Shown: positions 21,848-31,349, counted from the stretch's first letter. The stretch: DNA of 34,959 nucleotides from JAQBQZ01 sp964406475 (GCA_964406475.1 CAYORS010000009.1:1-34959); one strand, 5' to 3'. A program made the numbers and translations. The notes: generated from the sequence alone by a model not told the origin.

Positions 21848-21879
21848 AAAAAACACATCCCTTGTGGGATGTGTTTTTT
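21848..21879. terminator. Bidirectional terminator between mscL and the ABC transporter
   Basis: A perfect 14-bp stem (AAAAAACACATCCC/GGGATGTGTTTTTT) with loop TTGT serves both converging operons. Confidence 0.85.
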
Positions 21880-21881
21880 AT

Positions 21882-22541
21882 TTATAGAATACGCCCATCA
21901 TCAAGACGGATCACCCTATCTGCCACTTTGGCGTATTCTTCTTCGTGAGTCACCATCACAATAGTCTGACCTTGTTTGTGAAGTTCACTAAAAATTTCAA
22001 TTACCTTTTCCGAAGATGTTCTATCGAGGTTTGCTGTTGGCTCATCAGCAAAAAGAATACGAGGACTGTGCGCAATCGCTCGAGAGATAGATACTCTCTG
22101 TTGTTCACCTCCTGATAGTTTGCTTGGAAGATTATGTAGTCTGTGTCCAAGCCCTACACGCTCAAGAGACTTTTCCGCTTCGGCATAAGCCATCTCGTTT
22201 GTCTTACCTTGCATAAGAAGAGGCAAAGCCACGTTTTCAAGCGCAGTCAGATCTGGCAAAAGAGCATAATCTTGAAAAACATATCCGAGAGATTCAAGTC
22301 TAAAACGAGTTTTTTGTTCTTCGTTCATAAGATGAGTATCTTTCGCATCAATCACAATCTCACCACCTGTTGGATCATCAAGAAGTGAGAGTTGATACAT
22401 AAAGGTCGACTTACCCGCACCACTGCGACCCATAATAATAATGAATTCCCCTTCTTTGCATTCAAAATCAATACCTTTCAAGACCTTTGTCTCTTTATCT
22501 CCATCAATAAATGTTTTTGTTAGATTTTTTACTTTTATCAT
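21882..22541 (-). CDS. ABC transporter ATPase, MacB/LolD type
   Basis: A 219-aa nucleotide-binding subunit with Walker A GRSGAGKST, Q-loop VFQDYALLPDLT, signature LSGGEQQR, Walker B ILFADEP and H-loop VTHEEEY. This subfamily powers mechanotransmission by FtsX-like permeases. I start at MIKVKNLTKTF, the usual family N-terminus, 10 nt after the permease stop; an ATG 30 nt upstream would overlap the permease. It ends just inside the two-way terminator region. Confidence 0.93.
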   Translation of the reverse strand: MIKVKNLTKTFIDGDKETKVLKGIDFECKEGEFIIIMGRSGAGKSTFMYQLSLLDDPTGGEIVIDAKDTHLMNEEQKTRFRLESLGYVFQDYALLPDLTALENVALPLLMQGKTNEMAYAEAEKSLERVGLGHRLHNLPSKLSGGEQQRVSISRAIAHSPRILFADEPTANLDRTSSEKVIEIFSELHKQGQTIVMVTHEEEYAKVADRVIRLDDGRIL

Positions 22542-22551
22542 ATTGTGAATT

Positions 22552-23796
22552 TTATCTTCCCAAGATAGCATCTAATGTGTTTTTGCGGACAATCATTCGC
22601 GCCGGTATGTATCCTGCAAGGAGTGTTGCAAGCATAAGCAGCCCTACACGTATCATCGTACCACTAAATGTTGCAACAAGTATACCGTCAGAAAACGGGA
22701 AATTGATAGGATGCGCATTAAAAAATGGGACCAAAAATCCATACACAATCACAAGTCCAATCATAGAACCACATAATGCATAAAAAATAGATTGTAGAAT
22801 ATACGACATCTCTATCACTTTTCCATCAATACCAATCCCCTTCATAATGCCAATATATTTACGCCGAGTAATCGCATTGATAAAGATTACAATAAATATT
22901 GTAATCGAAGCAACCGCAAGACCTATCGATCCGATCGCATTTCCTAAGACAGCAAAAGTAGCAACAATGTCTTTAAGAAACTTTGGTTGTGCATCCTCAA
23001 AAGTCTGAAGTTTTGCATACTTATTGTAACCAAGTTTTGTCAAAATATTTTTTAACAGTTCTGGAGAAACACCAGGCTTGAGTTTGACTGAAATTTCATC
23101 AACATTCTGATCATCTCGCCCGATAAGCGAACGAAGTTCTGAATCAACCATAAAAATTTTTGCTGAGACATCATCTACTTTACTTTTCAAAATACCTTTA
23201 ACCACAACCTCTCGAGTAATACCATTGAGACTAATTCGTATTTTTGCACCTGGATAAATATTGGTCAGAGCTGTAAACCCTGGTGCTTCCACAGGTGTGT
23301 ATTTTTTGACGAAGAAAGATCCTATAAGCACCTTATCATAATCCCCTGGTTCCAAAAAAGATCCTTCAATAATGAATTTAGACATATGTGTCAACCTGTC
23401 CTCTGCAACAGGATCTATTCCGGAAAAATTTACTCCTGTCTTTTCTTCATCAGTGTCTCGTGCTTTCTGTTTGTAATTCACTTCTGCTGTTCCACTTTCA
23501 CCATATCGTGCCGAATAATAATCCACTTCAGGAATCTGATTGAGCGCCGCTATAATATCATTACTTTTTTCAATATATTCTTTTTTTTCGAGCTTCGTAA
23601 TAATAAAATCACTTGTATAATAATTACGCTGAGCATCAATCGAACCCTGAATAAGACCCACGAGTATTCCTGACACAACAACAAGATTAAGAAAAGTAAG
23701 AACCATCACAGAAATAATAAGGAGTGTTGTCCATTTGTTGGCACGCTTAACCTGTCTTATTGCCAAAAACCACGCTATTTTTATTTTTTGTACCAT
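22552..23796 (-). CDS. ABC transporter permease, MacB/FtsX family
   Basis: A 414-aa protein. The first membrane helix (about residues 20-50) precedes a large outward-facing domain (about 50-290), then three C-terminal FtsX-type helices with RRKYIGIMKGIGIDG as the coupling segment. With the ATPase and the adaptor it forms a MacAB-like machine. It starts 4 nt after the adaptor stop codon, so the three genes form one operon. Confidence 0.88.
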   Translation of the reverse strand: MVQKIKIAWFLAIRQVKRANKWTTLLIISVMVLTFLNLVVVSGILVGLIQGSIDAQRNYYTSDFIITKLEKKEYIEKSNDIIAALNQIPEVDYYSARYGESGTAEVNYKQKARDTDEEKTGVNFSGIDPVAEDRLTHMSKFIIEGSFLEPGDYDKVLIGSFFVKKYTPVEAPGFTALTNIYPGAKIRISLNGITREVVVKGILKSKVDDVSAKIFMVDSELRSLIGRDDQNVDEISVKLKPGVSPELLKNILTKLGYNKYAKLQTFEDAQPKFLKDIVATFAVLGNAIGSIGLAVASITIFIVIFINAITRRKYIGIMKGIGIDGKVIEMSYILQSIFYALCGSMIGLVIVYGFLVPFFNAHPINFPFSDGILVATFSGTMIRVGLLMLATLLAGYIPARMIVRKNTLDAILGR

Positions 23797-23800
23797 AATC

Positions 23801-25258
23801 TTATGGATTAAGAATTATACTGTCTCCCTCTTGAAGACCAGCCACTACCTCCACATTACCTTTGCCATCTTTGCGTCCTAACGTCACTTTTGTTTTTATA
23901 GGATCATCTTTTGTTTTTTTGAGCACATATGTATCCGATCCTTCATCATTTAGCACAGATCTTTCAGGAATAACTAGAACATTAGGAATGTTATCTGTGA
24001 GTATTTGTATATCAGCAGTCATTCCTGATAATATTCGTGCGTCACTTTTTGTAAAAGCAAGTTTGATTTTATAATTAGCAACACCGTCACGCATAGTTTC
24101 TGCAGGATCAATATGAACAATAGCTGCTTCAAATTCTTCATCTCCATATGCATCGAGTTTTACTGATGCAGAATTACCAAGTGCAATTCCTTGAATGTTG
24201 ATTTCTGGAATATATGCTTCGATCTGATATCCATCACTCATCACACGCGCTACAGTAACATTTTGAGCGACAGACTCACCCACCTTTGCTTCTTCCAAAG
24301 ACAAAATACCATCAAAAGGTGCATAGATAATTCCTTTTGCAATTTGTGCATTGTAACTGCGGACCGTTGCCTCTTTTGACTTTACTCGTGCTTCTTGAAT
24401 GTCTGCATCCGCAACAGCAGATCTGAGTTTTGACTCGTATGAAACAATATCACCGAGCACAGTGTTTATACTTGTGCGCGCATTTAACACATCTGTCTTA
24501 TATCTATCAATAGTTGTCTGTGATAATGAATATGATTCTTCAAAAGAATTAACTGCAAAAGAGACAAGATCAAGAAAAGATTTTACTTTTTGAATATAGA
24601 CTTTTGCTTGTTTTAGTTTTTCGTTGGTGTAGTTGTCAGAATTCAAATTAAGTGCAAGATCTGCAAAATCATTAAGTGTTCCTTCAAGATAGGCTCTTTC
24701 GTTATTGATTTTGTCTTTTGTTGCAAAATAATCAAAGAAAGTATATCTGATTTCTGGACCAGTACGAGGGTTCTCAAAAAACTGATCTACTTTGTTATAC
24801 ACTGCATCATTTGCTTTTGTGTAGGCATCTACAATAGCATTGATCACCTGTTCACGATTTGATGTGATGTCATTACTTTCTTCGACATTCCCCTTGATAC
24901 GGACAAGTTCAGCCTGAGCAGCCAAAAGATCAGCATAAGCCATATCACGTGATGCCACAATATCTGATGATTCAAGTTCGGCAATAACATCTCCTTTCTT
25001 TACTTTTTCTCCAATATGTTTATACACACCTAGAACAGTACCACCTCGCTCAAAACCAAGATCAACATCTTGTGCTGGCACTACCTTTCCCGAAATCCCT
25101 ATGTTTTTCTGAAGGTTTGTTTTTTTGACATCAAAAGTCTGATTGGAAGACGATTGCCTATTAACAAATAACCAACTCAAGACAACAACAGCTACAAGAA
25201 GAAAGATTCCGCTTTTAATTTTATGATTTTTTAGAAAAGAAATGATTTGATTTTTCAT
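23801..25258 (-). CDS. Periplasmic-adaptor-like subunit (MacA/HlyD family)
   Basis: A 485-aa protein with an N-terminal anchor (about residues 17-33). The split lipoyl domain shows IGISGKVVPAQDVDLGFERGG in part, then the HIGEKVKKGDVIAEL half. A long coiled-coil hairpin (about 115-300) follows, and beta-barrel domains close it (GESVAQNVTVARVM, VLVIPERSVL). In diderms such adaptors bridge to an outer-membrane channel; in a CPR cell with one membrane it probably modulates the permease or reaches through the wall. First gene of the operon; extended -10 TGGTATAAT (TATAAT 25265-25270) lies 6 nt before the ATG. Confidence 0.88.
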   Translation of the reverse strand: MKNQIISFLKNHKIKSGIFLLVAVVVLSWLFVNRQSSSNQTFDVKKTNLQKNIGISGKVVPAQDVDLGFERGGTVLGVYKHIGEKVKKGDVIAELESSDIVASRDMAYADLLAAQAELVRIKGNVEESNDITSNREQVINAIVDAYTKANDAVYNKVDQFFENPRTGPEIRYTFFDYFATKDKINNERAYLEGTLNDFADLALNLNSDNYTNEKLKQAKVYIQKVKSFLDLVSFAVNSFEESYSLSQTTIDRYKTDVLNARTSINTVLGDIVSYESKLRSAVADADIQEARVKSKEATVRSYNAQIAKGIIYAPFDGILSLEEAKVGESVAQNVTVARVMSDGYQIEAYIPEINIQGIALGNSASVKLDAYGDEEFEAAIVHIDPAETMRDGVANYKIKLAFTKSDARILSGMTADIQILTDNIPNVLVIPERSVLNDEGSDTYVLKKTKDDPIKTKVTLGRKDGKGNVEVVAGLQEGDSIILNP

Positions 25259-25303
25259 TCTATGATTATACCAAAATTCTTTGCATTATGCCATTTTTTA
25301 TGA

Positions 25304-25395
25304 TTTAATAGGTATGTTTCCGCGATTGCGGAGATTTTTTTATCCAGACTATTTTTGGATATAGAAATACAACATATAAAAAATAATCTGGATAA
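25304..25395 (+). promoter_or_regulatory. Structured leader and promoters before typA
   Basis: A possible first promoter (TTGCAT, 17 bp, TTTAAT at 25304-25309) is followed by a terminator-like hairpin TCCGC-GATT-GCGGA with GATTTTTTT (to 25340). Then 14-nt inverted repeats (25340-25353 and 25382-25395, 13 of 14 paired) flank a second candidate promoter (TTTTTG, 17 bp, TATAAA). The layout suggests attenuation or an operator controlling typA; the details are inference. Confidence 0.4.
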
Positions 25396-25403
25396 CAATA
25401 TTT

Positions 25404-27194
25404 ATGGAAAACAAAGAAATACGAAACATAGCAATTATTGCACACGTAGACCACGGAAAAACTACCCTCACCGATGCATTGATGAAGCAGACAGGTATGG
25501 TCCAAGAAGGTGTGTCAATGGACTCAAATACACTCGAAAAAGAACGTGGTATTACTATTTATGCCAAAAACACATCAATCAATTACAAAGGTACCAAAAT
25601 TAATATTGTAGATACACCGGGTCACGCAGACTTCGGAAGTGAAGTAGAGCGTGTACTTCGTTCCATTGACTGTGTCCTCTTGGTTGTGGACGCACAAGAA
25701 GGTCCGATGCCTCAAACACGGTTTGTGCTCAAAAAATCTCTTGAACTTGGTTTGAAGCCAATCGTTGTTATCAACAAAATCGACAAACCAGCTGCTAACC
25801 CTTCTCGCGTTCACGATGAAGTCCTTGAACTCTTCCTTGATCTAGGTGCTAATGATGAACAGTGTAATTTCCCTACTGTATATGCAATCGGTCGTGAAGG
25901 TGTTGCAATGAAAAACCTACAAGACGAACGAAAGAACCTGGATCCACTTCTTGATGTTGTACTTTCACATGTTCCTGTTGCAAACACAAAAGATGATATT
26001 CCTCTTCGAGCTCAAGCCTTCAATCTTGCGTATGACAATTTCCTTGGACGAATGGCGGTATGTCGTATGTACGAAGGAACAATCAAAGATGGCCAGACAG
26101 TAACAGTTAAAAAACAATCGGGTTCAATCGGTACAGGAAGACTTACAAAACTTTTTAGCTTTGAAGGTATTGCTAAAAAAGAAGTTTCTGTGGCACACTC
26201 AGGTGATATTGTAATGATTGCAGGTATTCCTGATATCTATATTGGTGACACAATCTGTATCGATCAAAACCAAGAATCTCTTCCTGCTATCAATGTTGAC
26301 GAACCTACAATCGCACTTGATTTTATTGTTAATGACTCTCCTTTTGCCGGCAAAGAAGGTAAATTCGTCACCACACGACAAATCCGCGAAAGATTAGAAA
26401 AAGAACTTGAAATCAACGTTGGACTTAAAGTTGATTTTGGAAACAATGATGTTTTCAAAGTATATGGACGAGGAGAACTTCATATTGGAATTCTTCTGGA
26501 GAATATGCGTCGAGAAGGTTTTGAAATGCAAGTATCTCAACCGCAAGTAATCGTGCACGAAGAAAACGGAATCAAAATGGAACCGTATGAAGAAGTAACA
26601 GTTGATGTTCCAAGTGAATTTTCTGGAGCAATCATTGAAAAACTTGGCAAAAGAAAAGGGATTATGAGTAATATGAAACAAGATGGCAATCAAACACGAC
26701 TTATTTTTGAAATCCCAACACGAGGACTTTTGGGATATCGTAACCAATTCGTGATTGATACCAAAGGTGAAGGAATTCTCTGTTCTCGTTTTGTAGACTT
26801 TAGAGAATACGCAGGAGCTATCGAAAAACGTGAAGCCGGATCAATGATCTCAATGGAATCAGGTAAAACACTTGCATTTGCACTCGATAACCTTCAACAA
26901 AGAGGTACACTCTATCTCGGAGCAGGAGAAGAAGTATACGCAGGACAAGTTATTGGTAACACATCAAAAGGTGACGAAATGGAAGTTAACCCAACAAAAG
27001 GAAAGCAGCTCACAAATATGCGTGCAAGTGGTTCTGATGGAACAACATACCTCACCCCTCATTTTGAAATTGATATCGAGAGAGGGCTTGAAATAATTCA
27101 AGATGACGAATACCTTGAGATCACTCCAAAATCTGTCCGAATAAGAAAGAAGTTTTTGAACAAAACAGAAAGAGATAAAGCACGAAAAAAATAA
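25404..27194 (+). CDS. typA: Ribosome-associated GTPase TypA/BipA
   Basis: Translational GTPase of the EF-G class that binds the ribosome and aids 50S assembly, mainly in cold or stress. The 596-aa protein has G1 AHVDHGKTTL, G2 RGITI, G3 DTPGHADF, G4 NKIDKPAA, domain II, the EF-G-like domain (GRGELHIGILLENMRREG) and the BipA-specific C-terminus (TRGLLGYRNQF, NLQQRGTLYLGAGEEVYAGQVIG). Normal length. Single-gene unit with a structured leader upstream and a two-way terminator downstream. Confidence 0.96.
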   Translation: MENKEIRNIAIIAHVDHGKTTLTDALMKQTGMVQEGVSMDSNTLEKERGITIYAKNTSINYKGTKINIVDTPGHADFGSEVERVLRSIDCVLLVVDAQEGPMPQTRFVLKKSLELGLKPIVVINKIDKPAANPSRVHDEVLELFLDLGANDEQCNFPTVYAIGREGVAMKNLQDERKNLDPLLDVVLSHVPVANTKDDIPLRAQAFNLAYDNFLGRMAVCRMYEGTIKDGQTVTVKKQSGSIGTGRLTKLFSFEGIAKKEVSVAHSGDIVMIAGIPDIYIGDTICIDQNQESLPAINVDEPTIALDFIVNDSPFAGKEGKFVTTRQIRERLEKELEINVGLKVDFGNNDVFKVYGRGELHIGILLENMRREGFEMQVSQPQVIVHEENGIKMEPYEEVTVDVPSEFSGAIIEKLGKRKGIMSNMKQDGNQTRLIFEIPTRGLLGYRNQFVIDTKGEGILCSRFVDFREYAGAIEKREAGSMISMESGKTLAFALDNLQQRGTLYLGAGEEVYAGQVIGNTSKGDEMEVNPTKGKQLTNMRASGSDGTTYLTPHFEIDIERGLEIIQDDEYLEITPKSVRIRKKFLNKTERDKARKK

Positions 27195-27195
27195 A

Positions 27196-27228
27196 AAATA
27201 AACCGCACACTGTGCGGTTTATTTTTTT
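27196..27228. terminator. Bidirectional terminator between typA and ddl
   Basis: A perfect 14-bp stem (27196-27209 with 27211-27224) around one C, flanked by A and T runs. The last codons of ddl lie inside the stem. Confidence 0.85.
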
Positions 27229-28199
27229 AATGCAAGTTTGATAAGATGATCAAGCAGTTCACTATAAGAAGAACCAATGGCTTCAATAGCTTTTGGCAAA
27301 AGAGATGCTTCTGTGAGTCCCGGCAGAGTGTTTATTTCGAGTGCATAAATCCCTCGTCTTGGATGAACAATAAAATCAGAACGCGAATAATGCCGTGCAC
27401 CAACTGCTTTGTGTATAGACTCGGCAATGGCTTGTATACTCTGTTTTTCTTTTTGAGTAAATCTTCCAGGACATATTTCGAGAGCACCATTGTCTCCGCT
27501 ATATTTAGATTCAAAATCAAAAAAATCCTGATGGGGTTGAGGAATGATTTCGATAGGAAGAAGAGAATATACCGATGTATTTCTAAAATCATCAATCACA
27601 GCGCATGTTGCCTCTTTGCCTTTGATATACTCTTCCACAAGAGCTTTGTCACTCAAAGCAAACACCTTTCCGAGCGCGGTATCTATCTCTTTTACTGTTT
27701 TAGCAATCGATGTGGCAACAGAAGACCCGCCATTGACAGGTTTAATAACACAAGGCTGAGGAAATGTTTTATGAATATCAAGAGCTGTCTCAAGTGGTAT
27801 ATAGTCTTTTTTATCAACGACTTTAAAAAGTGGTGTTTTAATATTGTGTTTAATAAAATACTCTTTAGCTAAAGCCTTGTTCATCCCTATCGCAGAAGCA
27901 AGTGACCCAGACCCTGTAAATGGAATATGAAGCGTCTCAAGAATTCGTTGAACAGTACCGTCTTCACCGTATTCTCCATGCAAAGCATTAAAAACCACAT
28001 CGGCACGCCTATGAATTGTTATAGGAGTAACAGGAATACCTTTTATATGCCATACACCTTTTTTGTCAATAAAAACATCCAAAGCCTCATAATGAGAAGG
28101 AAGGTGTTTGAGAACACTTGCACCCGTTTTTAAAGAAACTTCATACTCACTTGAAGGTCCACCACGTAGTACTGCAACTCTGATTTTAGATTGTGCCAT
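27219..28199 (-). CDS. ddl: D-alanine--D-alanine ligase
   Basis: ATP-grasp enzyme joining two D-Ala for peptidoglycan precursors. The 326-aa protein starts MAQSKIRVAVLRGGPSSEYE, with the GG-SSE-EVS motif, the omega-loop region, QPCVIKPVNGGSSVAT for ATP binding and EINTLPGLT near the end for Mg and substrate. The start at 28199 is fixed by TATAAT (28206-28211) 6 nt upstream; a frame extension to 28235 would cross that promoter. Its product is the dipeptide whose end the VanY-like enzyme at 12440 removes. Confidence 0.94.
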   Translation of the reverse strand: MAQSKIRVAVLRGGPSSEYEVSLKTGASVLKHLPSHYEALDVFIDKKGVWHIKGIPVTPITIHRRADVVFNALHGEYGEDGTVQRILETLHIPFTGSGSLASAIGMNKALAKEYFIKHNIKTPLFKVVDKKDYIPLETALDIHKTFPQPCVIKPVNGGSSVATSIAKTVKEIDTALGKVFALSDKALVEEYIKGKEATCAVIDDFRNTSVYSLLPIEIIPQPHQDFFDFESKYSGDNGALEICPGRFTQKEKQSIQAIAESIHKAVGARHYSRSDFIVHPRRGIYALEINTLPGLTEASLLPKAIEAIGSSYSELLDHLIKLALKK

Positions 28200-28205
28200 A
28201 GGTGT

Positions 28206-28211
28206 ATTATA
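28206..28211 (-). promoter_or_regulatory. -10 box of ddl (leaderless)
   Basis: TATAAT on the minus strand, 6 nt before the ddl ATG and directly after the methyltransferase stop codon. Confidence 0.55.
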
Positions 28212-28238
28212 CCCTATTTCAAATTTGAAGGTCAAAAC

Positions 28239-29036
28239 CTATCTCTGCACAAGCTCCATCATCATAAACAAAGGTATTTCTTTGCGCGCAATATCTTCAG
28301 CTTGCTTGCGAGGACCATGTTCACTTTCCTTGTGAGATATCCATTCTTCCAAACGACAGAGTACAAAACCTTCTTTAGCAAAGACTTTCATATAGTCCTG
28401 CAAAGACCGATGAAAAGATTTTGTTATCGACACTTTTTTACTCTGACCAGGATGCATATCAATATTGATTTCTGTTTGAGAAAGATAACGAAAAACTTTG
28501 CGATACTGACGATTGGTACCCATATCAAAACCCCAATCAGAAAATTGTGGAATACGAAAAACAGGATGATTGAGAACCAAAACCACTCGCCCACCCTTTT
28601 TTAAAATACGAGATGATTCTTGTATAACTCGCGAAAGATCTTTTATGTTTTGAAGTGCAAGAATAATCATAACAATATCTGCACTTTTGTCTGCAATCAT
28701 AGAGGCATGTTGTGCATCCCCCACATAAAAAGACACTTTACTACTTGATACATTGTGCCGCACAACGTTTTGATTTGCTTTTTTTATGAGAGCTTCTCCC
28801 ACATCAATACCAATTACCTTCGCACCCTGTAATGCCATAGCAATGGAGAAAAGACCTTGCCCACAACCAAGCTCCACCACTGTTTTACCTACTACAGAAC
28901 CTACCACTCGAAGAAGGTTGGGTAGAATAACTTTTGATTGATATGTGTCTTCTTTTGATAAAAGATTGTCATACCAAAGAGCTTCCTTGCCCCATGATGT
29001 TTGTGTTTCTTTTGTTTTTTTAATTTGTTTCTTCAC
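28239..29036 (-). CDS. SAM-dependent methyltransferase (class I)
   Basis: A 265-aa protein with a Rossmann core: motif I VVELGCGQGLFSIAM, motif II IGIDVGE, acidic VGDAQHASMIADKSADIVM, and post-I ILKKGGRVVLVLNHPVF. The last, with its NHPVF, recalls small-molecule or ubiquinone-type methyltransferases. The N-terminal 15 residues are Lys/Thr-rich. The substrate is unknown. It overlaps the alkyltransferase gene by 17 nt and closes the five-gene minus-strand operon. Confidence 0.8.
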   Translation of the reverse strand: MKKQIKKTKETQTSWGKEALWYDNLLSKEDTYQSKVILPNLLRVVGSVVGKTVVELGCGQGLFSIAMALQGAKVIGIDVGEALIKKANQNVVRHNVSSSKVSFYVGDAQHASMIADKSADIVMIILALQNIKDLSRVIQESSRILKKGGRVVLVLNHPVFRIPQFSDWGFDMGTNRQYRKVFRYLSQTEINIDMHPGQSKKVSITKSFHRSLQDYMKVFAKEGFVLCRLEEWISHKESEHGPRKQAEDIARKEIPLFMMMELVQR

Positions 29037-29283
29037 GTTCTTTTTTTAAAATATGTAATTTACTTTGACCTTGTAGACCATTATATTGACCTAATTTACC
29101 ATTGCTCCGAATCACTCGATGACAAGGAATATTCTTGTCTTGATTTTTTGACATTATAGTTCCAACAGCACGACTTGCGTTTTTGTTCCCAGCTTTTTGA
29201 GCAACTTCCTTGTAGCTCAAAGTCTCACCTTTTGGAATCTGCATCACAACACTGAGAACCTTTTGTCGAAAAGATGTTTGCAT
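29020..29283 (-). CDS. O6-alkylguanine-DNA alkyltransferase, catalytic domain only
   Basis: An 87-aa protein equal to the C-terminal DNA-binding and catalytic domain of Ogt/MGMT: FRQKVLSVVMQIPKGETLSYKEVA, then NASRAVGTIMSKN with the Arg finger, and the active site IPCHRVIRSNG. The acceptor Cys is present, so it should be a suicide repair enzyme rather than a Cys-less alkyltransferase-like protein. The N-terminal RNase H-like domain of E. coli Ogt is absent. It starts 4 nt after mnmA. Confidence 0.88.
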   Translation of the reverse strand: MQTSFRQKVLSVVMQIPKGETLSYKEVAQKAGNKNASRAVGTIMSKNQDKNIPCHRVIRSNGKLGQYNGLQGQSKLHILKKEREETN

Positions 29284-29287
29284 TGAT

Positions 29288-30433
29288 TTATTTTATCACA
29301 CCCCCTCCCATACACACATCTCCATCATACAAGACAATAGATTGCCCTCCTGCACAGATTTGGGAGTTTTCAAATAAGAGCAATGATTCTTCACCTGATA
29401 CCATCTCAATGGTACATTTTTGATATTCTTGGTGATACCGTACCTGTGCATCATAGACCCGACCCACAATAGGCTTCTCAATGATCCAGTTGGTATGAAT
29501 AATGCTGAATCTCTTATTTGTATTGGTTTTTTCGAGCTGTGCTTTATCTGTCACCGTAATTGTGTTTTTTATATTGTCTTTTGCCACAATATACAAAGGC
29601 AAGTCGTTAGGTGTTTTTTTTGTGATAACAAACCCTTTACGCTCTCCAAGAGTGAGAAACATAGACCCATTATGATAACCAATCGCCTCACCTTTTTCAT
29701 TTAAAACATCTCCCCTTTTTTCTTCAATGTACATTTTCAAAAAGTCTTTGAAATCAAGCTTACCAATAAAACAAAGACCTTGACTGTCTTTTTTTTCAAA
29801 AGTATGCAATCCTGCTTTTTCTGCAATATATCTAACTGCTTTTTTTTGAAGATGTCCTATTGGAAAAAGTATTTTTGATAATTCACACTGTGTCAGTGTC
29901 CAGAGAAAATAACTCTGTTCTTTGGCTTTATCTTTTGCTTTTAATAATTCAAACTGAGTGTGCTTTAAGTTTGATTGCTGACTTACTCTCGCATAATGTC
30001 CTGTTGCAACACAATCTGCACCCATTTCTAGTGATTTATTCAAAAACGCTTTGAACTTAATCTCCTTATTACACATCACATCCGGATTAGGTGTTCGTCC
30101 TTCTGTGTATTCTTGTATCATATAATCAATAACACTTTTTTTGTATTCTTGGGACAAATCAATCGTCACAAAAGGAATACCAAGATGCGCAGCAGCTTGC
30201 ATTGCACTTCGACGATCATCTTTCCAGCTACACAAAACATCCGGTTGCCAAATTTTGATAAACGCTCCTACAACATTATAACCCTCTCTTTTTAGAAGGT
30301 ATGCAGACACAGAAGAGTCTACACCTCCAGAGAGTCCCACAAAAACAGTTTGTTTTTTGATATTACCTTTAAACACTTTAGTACTACATATACTTTGCTT
30401 TATTTTTGAGGTGTTCAGCATATGTTTTTGCAT
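29288..30433 (-). CDS. mnmA: tRNA-specific 2-thiouridylase MnmA
   Basis: Adds sulfur to U34 of tRNA-Lys/Glu/Gln. The 381-aa protein has the PP-loop GLSGGVDSSV (about 33-42), the first catalytic Cys121 in NPDVMCNKEIKF, GHYARV, the second Cys in DSQGLCFIGK and the C-terminal beta-barrel with CAGGQSIVLYDGD. The annotated ATG overlaps mltG by 50 nt and gives about 20 extra N-terminal residues. A GTG at 30376, just after the mltG stop, would give a family-typical N-terminus, so the true start is uncertain. Confidence 0.93.
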   Translation of the reverse strand: MQKHMLNTSKIKQSICSTKVFKGNIKKQTVFVGLSGGVDSSVSAYLLKREGYNVVGAFIKIWQPDVLCSWKDDRRSAMQAAAHLGIPFVTIDLSQEYKKSVIDYMIQEYTEGRTPNPDVMCNKEIKFKAFLNKSLEMGADCVATGHYARVSQQSNLKHTQFELLKAKDKAKEQSYFLWTLTQCELSKILFPIGHLQKKAVRYIAEKAGLHTFEKKDSQGLCFIGKLDFKDFLKMYIEEKRGDVLNEKGEAIGYHNGSMFLTLGERKGFVITKKTPNDLPLYIVAKDNIKNTITVTDKAQLEKTNTNKRFSIIHTNWIIEKPIVGRVYDAQVRYHQEYQKCTIEMVSGEESLLLFENSQICAGGQSIVLYDGDVCMGGGVIK

Positions 30434-31346
30434 AATACACGTTCCCCTCTCTATCTGTCAAAAAGTAAACATAGTTGGTTGATATAGGATTTAAAGCAGC
30501 AAAAATCGAATCAATGCCAGGGTTTGATATAGGTGTAGGAGGTAGACCCTTGCGTGTATAGGTATTGTAGATCGAATCTTTGCGCAAATCATCAAGGGTT
30601 AATGTGTAAGAATCCTTATCTCTCTCGTAAGCAAGCGTGGCATCCACCTGAAGAGGCATTTTCATTTTGATACGATTCCACAAAATACCTGATACGATCT
30701 GTTTGTCTTTTGGAGTCTGAACTTCTTTTTCAAGGATCGATGCCATAATAACAATCTCTTCTTTTGATCTCAAAGATTTTTGAAAACCTTCTGCAAGAGA
30801 TGAGGTTTCATCATCAAAAGTAGAAATCATTTTTTTGAAGATAACCCGTTCACTATCGCTAGGTAAGAAAAAATAAGTCTCTGGATACAAATACCCCTCA
30901 CTTGTTGAAGCAAGAGTGAGAAATTTTGATACATCAAATCCTTGAAGCGACGCTTGAAGACGCTTCGCTATTTGCACATTAGTAAATCCTTCTGGAATTG
31001 TGATTTTTTTTGCTTGGATACCATAATCCCCTTTCACAACACGACGAACAGCTTCAATAATACCGAGAGGAGATTTGAACGAATATGTTCCAAGAGCGAT
31101 TTTATTATCCAAATGCCCCAAAGATACAAAAGCAACAAATAGGGATTCAGAGGATATCACCCCATTGTCTTTGAGGAGCAAAGCTACTTGTCTCACGCCC
31201 ATCCCCTTTTTAATCTCCACAATACGCTCTTCCATAAATCCAAACGGTCCCAAAAAGAGATGATATACAGCCAAAAACCCAAAAACAACAAAAACAAGAA
31301 AAGACATCAAAAATACTTTTTTAGATTTTTTTTGTTCTATATCCAT
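30384..31346 (-). CDS. mltG: Endolytic murein transglycosylase MltG (YceG-like)
   Basis: Membrane-anchored lytic transglycosylase that cuts nascent glycan strands and sets their length. The 320-aa protein has one N-terminal helix (about 11-31), a LysM-like segment (IVEIKKGMGVRQVALLL split by the strand), and the catalytic domain with Glu in IMASILEKE, then PLQVDATLAY, YNTYTRKGLPPTPISNPG and YFLTDREGNVYYAKTYAEH. Typical length. It starts 3 nt after the preceding unknown membrane protein gene. Confidence 0.93.
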   Translation of the reverse strand: MDIEQKKSKKVFLMSFLVFVVFGFLAVYHLFLGPFGFMEERIVEIKKGMGVRQVALLLKDNGVISSESLFVAFVSLGHLDNKIALGTYSFKSPLGIIEAVRRVVKGDYGIQAKKITIPEGFTNVQIAKRLQASLQGFDVSKFLTLASTSEGYLYPETYFFLPSDSERVIFKKMISTFDDETSSLAEGFQKSLRSKEEIVIMASILEKEVQTPKDKQIVSGILWNRIKMKMPLQVDATLAYERDKDSYTLTLDDLRKDSIYNTYTRKGLPPTPISNPGIDSIFAALNPISTNYVYFLTDREGNVYYAKTYAEHLKNKAKYM

Positions 31347-31349
31347 ACA

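Noticed and set aside
28200..28235. Upstream in-frame start of ddl
   Set aside because: It would place the start before the TATAAT box and add 12 residues absent from the family.
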